From Methylobacterium sp. BTF04 (GTDB taxonomy: Bacteria > Pseudomonadota > Alphaproteobacteria > Rhizobiales > Beijerinckiaceae): a stretch of 64,000 bases of DNA. The stretch covers positions 1-64,000 of the forward strand of contig NZ_JAAHTB010000008.1 of assembly GCF_010692745.1 (NCBI RefSeq), given 5' to 3'. This document shows, one piece after another, positions 53,319 to 62,069 of this stretch. The translations under genes and the position numbers were made by a program. The notes under the pieces are model-generated. The model saw only the letters and a program-made list of their open reading frames with translations. It was not told where the DNA came from and made no database searches. Positions within the stretch are counted from its first letter, which is position 1; every line of letters begins with the position of its first letter.

Positions 53319-55859
53319 ATGCGCGTTGCGACCATCACACTTCGCCTCGTCGCGCTCGGGGTTCTGGCACAGGCGCCCAGCGCCGGCGCGCAGAGCTTCG
53401 TCGGCGCAGGCGGTCCCACCGAGCGCCTCACCGTGCCGCCCTCGGGCAATGCCTTGCGCCGCGCGGCCGCTCCGGAATCCGGCCCGCGTGCCGCGATCCC
53501 CGCCGATCCCCTGCGCCAGCCGGTTCTCACCACCAGCGCTCCGGCCCGGCGCCTGCCCGCCACCACCGGCGGTTTCCGCCTGGAGGGTGAGGAGGATGCC
53601 CTGCGCTTCCCCGTCTACGTGACGGAAGCGCAGAGCCGGGGGCGTCCGCGCCTCAGGGTGTCTTATCTGTCCGCGATCTCGGTGGCGCCCGAAGCCTCCG
53701 AGCTCGTCGCCAGCGTCAACGGCATCGTCGTCGGGCGCACCCGCATCCAGGCGCCGGGCGCGGTGAAGGTGGTGGAGTTCGAGCTGCCCGAAGGCAGCCT
53801 CAAGCTCGGCTACAACGCCATCGACCTGTCGGCGAGCCAGCGCCACCGTGTCGATTGCTCCCTTGATGCCACCTACGAACTCTGGACCCAGATCGATCCG
53901 TCGCGCTCCGGCCTCGTGGTACCGCCCGTCGCCGCCGGCGGCATCGAACTGAAGGACCTGGCGGCTCTCGAGCCCGACGACAGCGGGGCCCTTCCGGTCC
54001 GGGTGGTGGTCAACGACAAGCCGAGCCTGCCGCGCCTCGAGCGGATATTCCACGCGGTGGAGGCGATCGGGCTCGTCGGGCGCATCGCCCGGCCGATCGT
54101 GGAGTTCGGTCCGCTGATGCCCGGCCGGGCCGGTATCAACCTGCTCGTCGGAACCGCGAGCGAATTGCGCGGCTCGCCCGACCTGGAGTCGATCGGTCCG
54201 GTCACCGGCCCCAAGCTCGCGATGCTGCCGCCGCGGGAGGACCGTGCGCCGACCCTCGTGGTCAGCGGCACGAGCTACGACGAGGTCGAGGCGGCCATCG
54301 CGATCCTGGCGCGCGGCACCGAGCCTTACGGAACCTCGCGTGGTCTCAAGGCCGCTGCGCTCCTGCGCGGCGTCGCGGTGACGAGCGGAGACCGGGTGCC
54401 GCTCCAGAGCCTCGGGGTCTCGACGCGGGAATTCTCCGGCCGTCTCCTGCGCACCAGCTTCGACGTCCATCTCCCGGCGGACTTCCTGCCCGCCGATTAC
54501 GGGAAGGTGATGCTCAACCTCGCCGGCGCCTACGCCTCCGGCCTGGCTCCCGAGGCGCGCATCCTCGTCGATCTTAACGGGCGCAACGCGGCCAGCGTGC
54601 CGCTGCCGCAGACCCGTGGCGAGGTGTTCGAGAACAACACCATCCCCCTCCCCCTGAGTCTGTGGCGGCCCGGCCTGAACCGGGTCGACATCGCGGCGCA
54701 GGTGCCGGTTCCCGCCGATGCAACCTGCGGGCTCGGCGGCCCAGATCTCAAGCGCGAGCGCTTCCTGTTCCTCGACCGGACCAGCCTGAGCATCCCCAAC
54801 CTGGCGCGGACCGCCAAGGTCCCGGACCTCGCCGCCACCACCAGCGGCGCGGTCCCGTTCGTCGAAGGTCGGCGGCGCCCGCGCATCGTCCTGCCGACCC
54901 TCGATCGCGACACCGTCGCGGCGGGTGCGATGATGGCGGCGCGCCTCGCGAGCGCCGCCGGGCGAATGATCGATTTCGAACTCGCCAACGAGACGCAGAG
55001 CGGCACCGGCGCCACCCTCATCGTCGCACCGGTGCGATCCCTCGCACCGGCCTCCCTCTCCGGCCTCGGACTCGATCCGGATCAGGTCCGGCGGATCTGG
55101 GAGGCGCGGGCCGAGACCAGCCGTGCGTCGGGACAGTCCGGCTCGGTACCGGCACCGACCCTCGACCGGATGCGCCGCAACGTGCCGCCGCGTTGCAGTC
55201 TACCGGACCTGACACTGCGGGTCGCCGGCCCGGTGCCGCCGCGCGCCGCGTCCTCCTCTTCGCCGGCGGACGGACGCCCCGCCGTCACCCGCGCGACCTT
55301 TGACGGCGACCTCGCCACGAAGTGGGATGAAACCCTCCGCACCCGCCATCCGCTGGTGGAAGCGGCCGGAGACATGGTCGAGCGGGCCTCCTCGACCTTT
55401 CGCGATCTCCTCGGCGAGTCCCGCGGATGGCTCGATTCCGGTGAGCCGGTCAAATCGCTCAACGTGCCCCCGAGCGCTTCGCTCGTCCTGGCGCAGGGCT
55501 TCCTCTCCACGCAGGGCGCGAACGACAGCTTCGACGACACCACGACGCTGGTCACGGCCCCCAACGCGATCCTGCTGAAGGCGTCGGTGGCCTGTCTCAT
55601 CGACCCGGAGGTGTGGTCGAAGGTCGGGGGGCGCTTCGCCTTCCTCAATGCCGCCGATGGGCGTCTCGACACGATCGAACCCGACAGCGTCCGGCTCATC
55701 GCGACGCAGGACCGCTCCGTCTCCAACCTGCGCCTCGTCGCGGCCGGATGGCTCTCGATGAATCCGATCTTCTACGTCGCGCTCGCGCTCGGATTGGCGC
55801 TCTGCCTCGGCCTGAGCACCACAGTAATGGTCCGCAATGTCGGCCGGAGGAACCGATGA
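53319..55859 (+). CDS. bcsB: Cellulose synthase periplasmic subunit BcsB
   Basis: An 846-residue BcsB with signal peptide (RVATITLRLVALGVLAQAP), two carbohydrate-binding-like and flavodoxin-like repeats (LRVSYLSAISVAPEASELV, LVVSGTSYDEVEAAIAILA), and a C-terminal transmembrane helix (FYVALALGLALCLGLSTTV) that packs on BcsA. It guides the glucan through the periplasm. ATG 53319 has AGGGAGG five bases before it; ATG 53304, overlapping the bcsA stop, is the alternative. The stop overlaps bcsZ by four bases. Confidence 0.93.
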   Translation: MRVATITLRLVALGVLAQAPSAGAQSFVGAGGPTERLTVPPSGNALRRAAAPESGPRAAIPADPLRQPVLTTSAPARRLPATTGGFRLEGEEDALRFPVYVTEAQSRGRPRLRVSYLSAISVAPEASELVASVNGIVVGRTRIQAPGAVKVVEFELPEGSLKLGYNAIDLSASQRHRVDCSLDATYELWTQIDPSRSGLVVPPVAAGGIELKDLAALEPDDSGALPVRVVVNDKPSLPRLERIFHAVEAIGLVGRIARPIVEFGPLMPGRAGINLLVGTASELRGSPDLESIGPVTGPKLAMLPPREDRAPTLVVSGTSYDEVEAAIAILARGTEPYGTSRGLKAAALLRGVAVTSGDRVPLQSLGVSTREFSGRLLRTSFDVHLPADFLPADYGKVMLNLAGAYASGLAPEARILVDLNGRNAASVPLPQTRGEVFENNTIPLPLSLWRPGLNRVDIAAQVPVPADATCGLGGPDLKRERFLFLDRTSLSIPNLARTAKVPDLAATTSGAVPFVEGRRRPRIVLPTLDRDTVAAGAMMAARLASAAGRMIDFELANETQSGTGATLIVAPVRSLAPASLSGLGLDPDQVRRIWEARAETSRASGQSGSVPAPTLDRMRRNVPPRCSLPDLTLRVAGPVPPRAASSSSPADGRPAVTRATFDGDLATKWDETLRTRHPLVEAAGDMVERASSTFRDLLGESRGWLDSGEPVKSLNVPPSASLVLAQGFLSTQGANDSFDDTTTLVTAPNAILLKASVACLIDPEVWSKVGGRFAFLNAADGRLDTIEPDSVRLIATQDRSVSNLRLVAAGWLSMNPIFYVALALGLALCLGLSTTVMVRNVGRRNR

Positions 55860-57106
55860 GACGCCTCCACGCCGCCGCGACGCGTCTCAAGGCCAGCACG
55901 CGCGCCAGCCTCATGAGCGGGACATGCGCGATCGTGCTGTCGCTCGGGATCGCCGGTGCCATGGCACAAGATCTTCCTGCTCAGGGACTGTCGCCGCGCG
56001 CCCAGATGACACCGGACCTCCCCTCCTCCGTCCCGCCCGCCACCGCGATCCCGTCGGCGCCGACGGTCACTGGGCCAGCGATGCCGTCCTCCGCCAACGC
56101 TCCGGCACTCGTCGGCGCCCTCAAGGACGTCGAGGCCTGGCGCCTCTATCGGAGCCGCTTCGTCACCGAGGCCGGCCGGGTGGTCGATACCGCCAACGGC
56201 ATGATCAGCCATAGCGAGGGCCAGGGCTACGGCATGCTCCTGGCGGTGGCGGCCAACGACCGGGCCACCTTCGAGCGGATCTGGGGCTGGACCCGCGGCA
56301 ACCTCATGGTGCGTCCCGACGCGCTGCTGGCTTGGCGCTGGGAGCCCGGCAAGCGGCCGGCCGTGGCCGACCTCAACGACGCTTCCGACGGGGACATCCT
56401 CGTCGCCTGGGCGCTCACGGAGGCGGCCGAGGCGTGGGACGACGCCTCCTACCGCGTGGCGGCCCGGCGCATCGCCGTCGAGGTCGGGCGCCGGACCATC
56501 CTGTTCAAGGACCGCAACGGGGCGTTGCTGCTGCCGGCAGTCCAGGGGTTCTCCGCGTCCGAGCGCGCCGATGGACCCTTGATCAACCTGTCCTATTGGG
56601 TGTTTCCGGCCTTCGCCCGGTTGCCGATCGTGGCGCCGGAATACGATTGGGCGGCGCTGACCCGCAGCGGGCTCCAGCTCCTGCGGCGCGCCCGGTTCGG
56701 TTCGGCCAATCTCCCGACGGAGTGGATCTCCCTGAAGGGCGAGCAGCCGCGGCCCGCCGACGGCTTTCCGCCGCTGTTCTCCTACAACGCGATCCGGATT
56801 CCCCTGTACATGGTCTGGGCGGCCGTGGGCCGCCGGGACGATTACGAGCCGTTCGTCGCCCTGTGGTCGGGACCCGATCGGGAGCGCCTGCCCATCGTCG
56901 ATACCGCTGACGGACGCACCGTCGAGTGGCTCGGCGAGAACGGCTACGCGGCCCTGTCAGCCATGTTGCTGTGCGCCGTGAAGGACACGGCCCTGCCCGC
57001 GAGCTTCGGCCAGGTCCGGGACAACGAGAACTACTATCCGACGACGCTGCATCTCCTGGCCATGGCCGCGCTGCAGATGAGGGAGCCGTCATGTCAGAAG
57101 CGATAG
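55856..57106 (+). CDS. bcsZ: Periplasmic endoglucanase BcsZ (GH8)
   Basis: A 416-residue GH8 endo-glucanase that trims or tests growing cellulose in the periplasm. Signal peptide ends near AMAQ (38). The general-acid Glu is visible at 121 in ISHSEGQGYGML, and substrate-binding motifs LAWRWEP and SDGDILVAWAL are present. The position usually holding the base Asp (YDAIR) is Asn311 (FSYNAIRIPLY). GGAGG precedes ATG 55856 by five bases. It overlaps bcsB by four bases and the next gene by 16, so the operon is tightly coupled. Confidence 0.9.
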   Translation: MRRLHAAATRLKASTRASLMSGTCAIVLSLGIAGAMAQDLPAQGLSPRAQMTPDLPSSVPPATAIPSAPTVTGPAMPSSANAPALVGALKDVEAWRLYRSRFVTEAGRVVDTANGMISHSEGQGYGMLLAVAANDRATFERIWGWTRGNLMVRPDALLAWRWEPGKRPAVADLNDASDGDILVAWALTEAAEAWDDASYRVAARRIAVEVGRRTILFKDRNGALLLPAVQGFSASERADGPLINLSYWVFPAFARLPIVAPEYDWAALTRSGLQLLRRARFGSANLPTEWISLKGEQPRPADGFPPLFSYNAIRIPLYMVWAAVGRRDDYEPFVALWSGPDRERLPIVDTADGRTVEWLGENGYAALSAMLLCAVKDTALPASFGQVRDNENYYPTTLHLLAMAALQMREPSCQKR

Positions 57107-59130
57107 GCCGCCCACCGATGCGGATCCCCTCTCACGGACGCCGCGCTGTCCGCCGCCGGCTCCTGTGCGGTGTCGCGCTCCTGTGCTGCGCGAGCGGAAT
57201 CGCGCCCGCGAACGCCCAAGGCCGGCCGGAGACGCAGGCCGGTCTACGACGGGAGACCGTCGACGATACGACTCGCGCGCCCGCGATCATCGCGGATCCG
57301 AGCGGCTCTGCCGCCGCCGGCATGGTCGACGAGAGCGCGCTGCGCTACTACGCCTCGCAGAAGCAGACGGCGCGGATGAAGGCCGAGGCCGCCCGGCTGA
57401 AGCAGCTCTATCCGGGCTGGACCGAGCCCACCGACCTCGACACCCTTCAGCCGAGTCCGCCCGAAGAGGCCCCGCTGTGGGACCTGTTCACGGCGGGCCG
57501 CTTCGACGACCTGAACGCCGCGATCACGGCGCGGCGCGCCATCGACCCGAGCTGGCAACCCTCGGACGAGCTTGCGCGCAAGCTCCGTCGCGCGGGCTTC
57601 CGCAGCCGGCTCAAGGCCCTGGCGCTGGCGCAACGCAACCCCGACATCATCGCGCTCTACCGGGCCGATCCGACCGCCCTCGATCCCGGCGACGTTGAGA
57701 GCATCTGGACCGCCGCCGATGCGCTCGCCGCCGAGGAGGTCACGTCCGAGGCCTACGCGCTCTACAAGTCCGTCCTCGATACCAGCAACGATACGGGCGC
57801 ACGCCTCGCCACCATCCAGAAGGCCATGAGCAACCTGCCCATGGCCCGGGCCGAGCAACTGATCGCGCTCGGGCGCATGGATTCGGATGGCGGTTCCGAA
57901 TTCCGGCGTATCGCCATCGACATCACCCGGGCGCGCATCGTCGCGTTCCTGCACGACGAGCCGGCCCAGGAGCCCTTGCCCGCCGACCTCGTCGCCCTGC
58001 AGGTCCAGGCCCGCAAGTCCGGCGATCCGACCCAGACCGGGCTTCTCGGCTGGTACGCCTACAAGCGCCACCAATTCCGGGAGGCGCTGGACTGGTTCAA
58101 GCTCGCTATCGCGCGCGGTGGCGACGCCATGATCGCGCACGGGCTCGCCCATACCCTGCGCGAGCTCGGCATGCTGCGCGAGGCCGAGGAAGTCGCCTTC
58201 GCTTGGCGGGACAAGTACGTCGGCAACAACATCCTCTTCATCGACCTGATGGAGCGCAAGCTCACCCAAGCCAACCCGCCCTTCATCGACCTCGACCGGA
58301 TCAGCCGCTACGCCAAGGTCACGCTCGCCTCGGCCTCCGGCGAGGGCGCGCAGGCGCTCGGCTGGTACGCCTACAATTCGTGCCAGTTCGAGTCGGCGCT
58401 CGAATGGTTTCAGCACGGGGTCGCGTGGTTTCCCAGCGAATCCACGGTCTTCGGCTATGCCTTGTCGCTTCAGCGCCTGAAGCGGACGCGCGACTATCTT
58501 GAGACAGTCAACCGCTACGATGGGCTGTTCCCGAAGGTGGTGGACCTTCTCTTCCGTGAAGCGCCGGACGGGCCGCCGATGTCCTGCAGCGTGGCGGCCA
58601 CGCCGCCGGGCAACCCACGCCAGGCGGCCGCTGCGCCCACCGCCGCCATGCCGGCGCCTGCCCGTGTCGGCGCCGCCTATGGGCGCGTGCCCAAGCCCGA
58701 TCTCTCGGCAGGCGGCCAGGTCAGGCCGCTGCCGGTCCAGCGCAGCGAGTTTCCCCTCGCCGTCGCCTACGACAATCCGCTTCGCTATGCCCCCGCTTCC
58801 GCTTCCCGCGCCCTGGCCGAGCGTGTGTCGGGGACCGCTTTGGCCGAGCCGGTGGTCGGTACGCCCTCTCTCGTGGCCCGTCGCGTCCCCGGTGCCGGAA
58901 CGATGCCGTACGAGCGCTACGGCTTCGCGCTGCTGCCGAGCTATAGCGGTGGGACTCAGGCGACCACGTTGGCCGATCCTCCGGCAGGGACCGTGTGGCA
59001 GGACCAGCAGGCCGCGCGCAGCCGCAACGACGGCGACCGCTCGATGCCCGAGACCGAGCGGTTTTCGGTTCCCGGAGCGCGATCGGCCAACCGTGCCTCC
59101 GCCGAAGCTGGAACCGGGCAGCAGCCATGA
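57091..59130 (+). CDS. Periplasmic TPR protein of the cellulose operon
   Basis: A 679-residue exported protein. A basic start and hydrophobic stretch (RRRLLCGVALLCCASGIAPA) form the signal peptide. Residues about 60-500 are helical with recognisable TPR-like units (GWYAYKRHQFREALDWFKLA, GWYAYNSCQFESALEWFQHG, GYALSLQRLKRTRDYLETV). The last 150 residues are Pro/Ala-rich and unstructured. There is no C-terminal barrel, unlike BcsC. GGGAG lies five bases before ATG 57091, which overlaps bcsZ by 16 bases. It likely scaffolds cellulose export like the TPR half of BcsC, by inference from position and repeats. Confidence 0.8.
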   Translation: MSEAIGRPPMRIPSHGRRAVRRRLLCGVALLCCASGIAPANAQGRPETQAGLRRETVDDTTRAPAIIADPSGSAAAGMVDESALRYYASQKQTARMKAEAARLKQLYPGWTEPTDLDTLQPSPPEEAPLWDLFTAGRFDDLNAAITARRAIDPSWQPSDELARKLRRAGFRSRLKALALAQRNPDIIALYRADPTALDPGDVESIWTAADALAAEEVTSEAYALYKSVLDTSNDTGARLATIQKAMSNLPMARAEQLIALGRMDSDGGSEFRRIAIDITRARIVAFLHDEPAQEPLPADLVALQVQARKSGDPTQTGLLGWYAYKRHQFREALDWFKLAIARGGDAMIAHGLAHTLRELGMLREAEEVAFAWRDKYVGNNILFIDLMERKLTQANPPFIDLDRISRYAKVTLASASGEGAQALGWYAYNSCQFESALEWFQHGVAWFPSESTVFGYALSLQRLKRTRDYLETVNRYDGLFPKVVDLLFREAPDGPPMSCSVAATPPGNPRQAAAAPTAAMPAPARVGAAYGRVPKPDLSAGGQVRPLPVQRSEFPLAVAYDNPLRYAPASASRALAERVSGTALAEPVVGTPSLVARRVPGAGTMPYERYGFALLPSYSGGTQATTLADPPAGTVWQDQQAARSRNDGDRSMPETERFSVPGARSANRASAEAGTGQQP

Positions 59131-60146
59131 TGCGTGACCTTCGCTTCGGTCTGGCCACCCTCTTCGCCGCCCTCCTCGTCACGCCCGCCACGGCGGGATC
59201 CAGTGGCGCCGCCCTCAACCTTCCCGGGGCCGGCCCCGTCGCCGACGTGGCGCAGACCGGGTTTCGCGACGGGTTCGCACAGCGCATCACCTTCGCGGGC
59301 GGCCAGCGCGGCGTCGCCGAGGTCACCATTCGCAACGGCGGCAACGGCTCGAGTTTCGGGTCCGCCGTCAGCATGACGAAGCCGAGCCGAAGCGGAATCG
59401 CGGCGGAACTCCGCGCGCGCTTTCCCGGCGAGGTCATGCGCGTCGTCACGACGGCACACAGCAACGCCTACGGACCGGTCGGATTGGCCCTCGGCAGCGA
59501 CTGTCTCTTCGCGTGGCAATGGATCGACATGTCGGCCGGTCGGGCTGGCGCCCGGCGCCGACCGAATGCGTTTTTCGGTGACAGCACGGAAACTGCGGCC
59601 TCGGTGCGGATCAAGCTGTGTCGGACCGGAACCGCCACCGTCGCGGACCTCGCCGCGTCCGTGGAGCGCATGACACTCTCGACCGATCCGGAGACTGCCC
59701 GCGTTGCGCAGGAGCGTGCGCCGCGTCGGGTGCGGCGCGCCAGCGCGCCGGCCCGGCCTCCCGCACCGAACCCCGAGGCTGCCGCCACCGATGCACCCGG
59801 GCCGGGTGTCCCCGACGGCAGGATGCTCGGAGCGAGCGCGCCGGGCGCCATGGACCGGCCGGGAACCGAGGCGCCCAAGGCTGTCTCGGCCCGGCGCGCC
59901 GCGCCGGAGCGCGCGGTCGAGGCCCAGCGCTACGTCCTTCCGCCCCCCACCTCGTCGCAGCCGTCGCCGATCGTCCCGGCGCCCGCACCCGCCGTCTCCG
60001 GACAGGCGCCGCGCTACATCACCGATGCGAGCCCCGGCCTGTCCAATCCGATGATGTCGGTTCCGAAGCCGGCACCGAACCGTACGGAGATGGACGACAT
60101 CCTGGCTAAGGAATTGCCCGCCCGAGCGTATCGGCCACCGCCGTAG
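59127..60146 (+). CDS. bcsN: Cellulose biosynthesis protein BcsN
   Basis: A 339-residue exported protein with signal peptide (LRFGLATLFAALLVTPATAG) and an N-terminal domain (about 25-190) of BcsN type: VVTTAHSNAYGPVGLALG, then CLFAWQWIDM and a second conserved Cys (KLCRTG) suggesting a disulphide. The C-terminal half is Pro/Ala-rich and disordered. BcsN genes accompany rhizobial and related cellulose clusters; the exact role is unknown. It overlaps the TPR gene by four bases (ATGA) and is the last gene of the operon. Confidence 0.82.
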   Translation: MMRDLRFGLATLFAALLVTPATAGSSGAALNLPGAGPVADVAQTGFRDGFAQRITFAGGQRGVAEVTIRNGGNGSSFGSAVSMTKPSRSGIAAELRARFPGEVMRVVTTAHSNAYGPVGLALGSDCLFAWQWIDMSAGRAGARRRPNAFFGDSTETAASVRIKLCRTGTATVADLAASVERMTLSTDPETARVAQERAPRRVRRASAPARPPAPNPEAAATDAPGPGVPDGRMLGASAPGAMDRPGTEAPKAVSARRAAPERAVEAQRYVLPPPTSSQPSPIVPAPAPAVSGQAPRYITDASPGLSNPMMSVPKPAPNRTEMDDILAKELPARAYRPPP

Positions 60147-60274
60147 GGTGTTTTTGCGTTCGCTAGCCTCGGCCAACGTCACCTGCCCGCGATGGTGGTG
60201 CCGATAGGACAGCCTCCGGATCGCCCCGGAGTCGGTCCTGATCCGCAAGTCGCCCTGCCCCTTGCTCCGCCGGC

Positions 60275-60613
60275 TCAGCGCACCTGAAGCAGCTTGTCCA
60301 CCAGGGGCATCAGGGCGTCGACGCAGGCCTTGGTGGTGTCGTCCGCCGCACACTTGAAATCGATGGCCGCCTCGCCGCGCCGGAAGCGGAGGTGGGCGCC
60401 CTTCATACCGATCATCGGCGGATGATGACGCCAGCCGCCCTCTCGCTCGCCATCGGGCGATCCCCGGCGCGGCCCGTCGGGGCGTCCGCCATCGGCCATG
60501 CCGGGGGTTTGCGGCGGCGGGTTCTGCGGTCCACCCGGTCCGGGTTCGGCAACGCAGATCGCGGTGGTCAGAACGGTGACGAGGCCGGCGGCGGCGAGGC
60601 GTTTCATGATCAT
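60275..60613 (-). CDS. Small exported Pro/Gly-rich protein
   Basis: A 112-residue protein with a signal peptide (KRLAAAGLVTVLTTAICVA), a Pro/Gly/Arg-rich middle and a short C-terminal domain with two Cys (DFKCAADDTTKACVDALM) that could form a disulphide or bind a ligand. I do not recognise the family. The start is MIMK or the second Met (60607). It converges on bcsN and is likely an independent gene. Confidence 0.6.
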   Translation of the reverse strand: MIMKRLAAAGLVTVLTTAICVAEPGPGGPQNPPPQTPGMADGGRPDGPRRGSPDGEREGGWRHHPPMIGMKGAHLRFRRGEAAIDFKCAADDTTKACVDALMPLVDKLLQVR

Positions 60614-60888
60614 GGCTCTCCTTGGGCCCGATGGGATGCCGGAGCCTTAAGCGGCCGATGTTTCTGCAGTACGATCCAATGTTGCCGAGTGATGCGAGGC
60701 CGCGCGTCGGCGCGTGTCGGTGCGGTGCGCCACCCAAGGCCAGCTTCCCCGGGCCTGCGCCGCGCCGCTGCCCTGCGGCCGGTCGAGACATCGTGCGTCC
60801 CCGCGTAAGAGTTCGGTATGGTCGGGAAAAGCGATCCGCCTATGTCTTCGAGGCCGGGTCGTTTCCGCCCGGCCAATAGGAGGATCCC

Positions 60889-61323
60889 ATGATCCACGCA
60901 TATCGGTGCGGTTTGGCCGCTCTCGCCCTGTCCGTTTCTTTCCTTCCGGCCTACGCGGCTGGCGAAACCATGACCTTCAAGGCAGCCCTCGACGGCGCCA
61001 GCGAGGCTCCGGCGACCTCCAGCAAGGGCACAGGCACCGTCACCGCGACCTACGATCCCGCGGGCAAGATGCTGTCCTGGACCGGCACCTACACCGGCCT
61101 CACCGGACCTGCGACGGCGGCGCATTTCCATGGCCCGGCCGGTGCTGGGGACAATGCCGGCGTACTCGTGCCGGCACCGGCGATGACCAGCCCGTTCTCC
61201 GGTTCGGCGACCCTCGACGATGCGAAGGCGGCCGATCTCCTGGCCGGCAAGGTCTATTTCAACGTGCACACGGCGGCGAATCCGAAGGGCGAGATTCGCG
61301 GTCAGCTTCAGAAGGCGCCGTAG
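60889..61323 (+). CDS. CHRD-domain exported protein
   Basis: A 144-residue protein with signal peptide (LAALALSVSFLPAYAA) and one CHRD domain (about 27-142): FKAALDGASEAPATSSKGTG, the HFHGPAGAG motif and VYFNVHTAANPKGEIRGQL. The family is widespread, periplasmic or secreted, and without a known biochemical role. AGGAGG six bases before ATG 60889 is an ideal ribosome site. Confidence 0.9.
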   Translation: MIHAYRCGLAALALSVSFLPAYAAGETMTFKAALDGASEAPATSSKGTGTVTATYDPAGKMLSWTGTYTGLTGPATAAHFHGPAGAGDNAGVLVPAPAMTSPFSGSATLDDAKAADLLAGKVYFNVHTAANPKGEIRGQLQKAP

Positions 61324-61406
61324 CGCCCGAAGGCGGGGCTTGCGGCCGGGCCGCTTGACCTGCCCGGCCCGGGCGCCGACAGCACGGCGTCCGGAGAGGA
61401 ACGAGC

Positions 61407-61589
61407 ATGGCAGGCCTGAAAGACAAACGCGGGTTCATCGACAAGGACCGCCTCGACCTCTCTGAGCGCAAGGCGGTCGAGCACTGGATGAAGCGCTGGG
61501 GCGTGACCCAGGACCAGTTGACCTCCGCCCATCGCAAGGTCGGCCGCATGGTCAAGGACATCGCGTCGGAGCTCGGCAAGAAGCGTTGA
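61407..61589 (+). CDS. DUF3606 small protein
   Basis: A 60-residue basic protein with the DUF3606 pattern: RLDLSERKAVEHWMKRWGVT then DQLTSAHRKVG. These short proteins are common in alphaproteobacteria, function unknown. GGAGAGGAACGAGC precedes the ATG. It lies 80 bases after the CHRD gene in the same direction. Confidence 0.85.
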   Translation: MAGLKDKRGFIDKDRLDLSERKAVEHWMKRWGVTQDQLTSAHRKVGRMVKDIASELGKKR

Positions 61590-61600
61590 TGGGTCGGCGC

Positions 61601-61987
61601 TCAGCTCCGCGCGACCATCTCGACATCCTTCTCGACCTGCCGTTCGAAGCGACGCGGGTAGAGGTTTTTGCGCGACATCCGGCGTAGGCCCAGCACCATC
61701 AGCGCGACGGCGGCGCCAGCGAACGGAGTCCCGACGATCAGCGATGCGATGATGTCGGACCCGGTCAGTGCGGCGACTGTCTTCACCAGAGCGACGAGGA
61801 GCGACACCAGGGCGGCGAGCACCAGCATGGCCACGGTGCCGAAGCGTGCGGTCAGGCCGAGGATCGCCCGGATGTTGCCGTCGGTCTCCTGCCGCAGGAG
61901 CGTCATCTCCTGGCTGAACAGATCGCCGCCATGGCGGAGCCCGTCGGCCAGGAGCGTCCGCAGGCCGGGGGCAGGAGGTTGGCGCAT
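61601..61987 (-). CDS. Phage-holin-family (DUF1469-type) membrane protein
   Basis: A 128-residue membrane protein: amphipathic N-terminus (LLADGLRHGGDLFSQEMTLL), two transmembrane helices (about 48-70 and 78-100), and a basic tail. This is the chromosomal Phage_holin_3_6-type pattern, usually an envelope or stress protein rather than a true holin. It converges on the DUF3606 gene, with stops about 10 bases apart. Confidence 0.8.
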   Translation of the reverse strand: MRQPPAPGLRTLLADGLRHGGDLFSQEMTLLRQETDGNIRAILGLTARFGTVAMLVLAALVSLLVALVKTVAALTGSDIIASLIVGTPFAGAAVALMVLGLRRMSRKNLYPRRFERQVEKDVEMVARS

Positions 61988-62069
61988 GGAATCCTCGGCG
62001 GTCGGGCAGTGATCACTCTAAGTGCGGCAACCGGGTTCTACCGGCCGTGTTCCCGGGCGGCATGACGCT

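Noticed and set aside
61601..61987. Prophage remnant suggested by the holin-family protein
   Set aside because: No phage structural, integrase or lysis genes nearby; this family is common as a chromosomal membrane protein.
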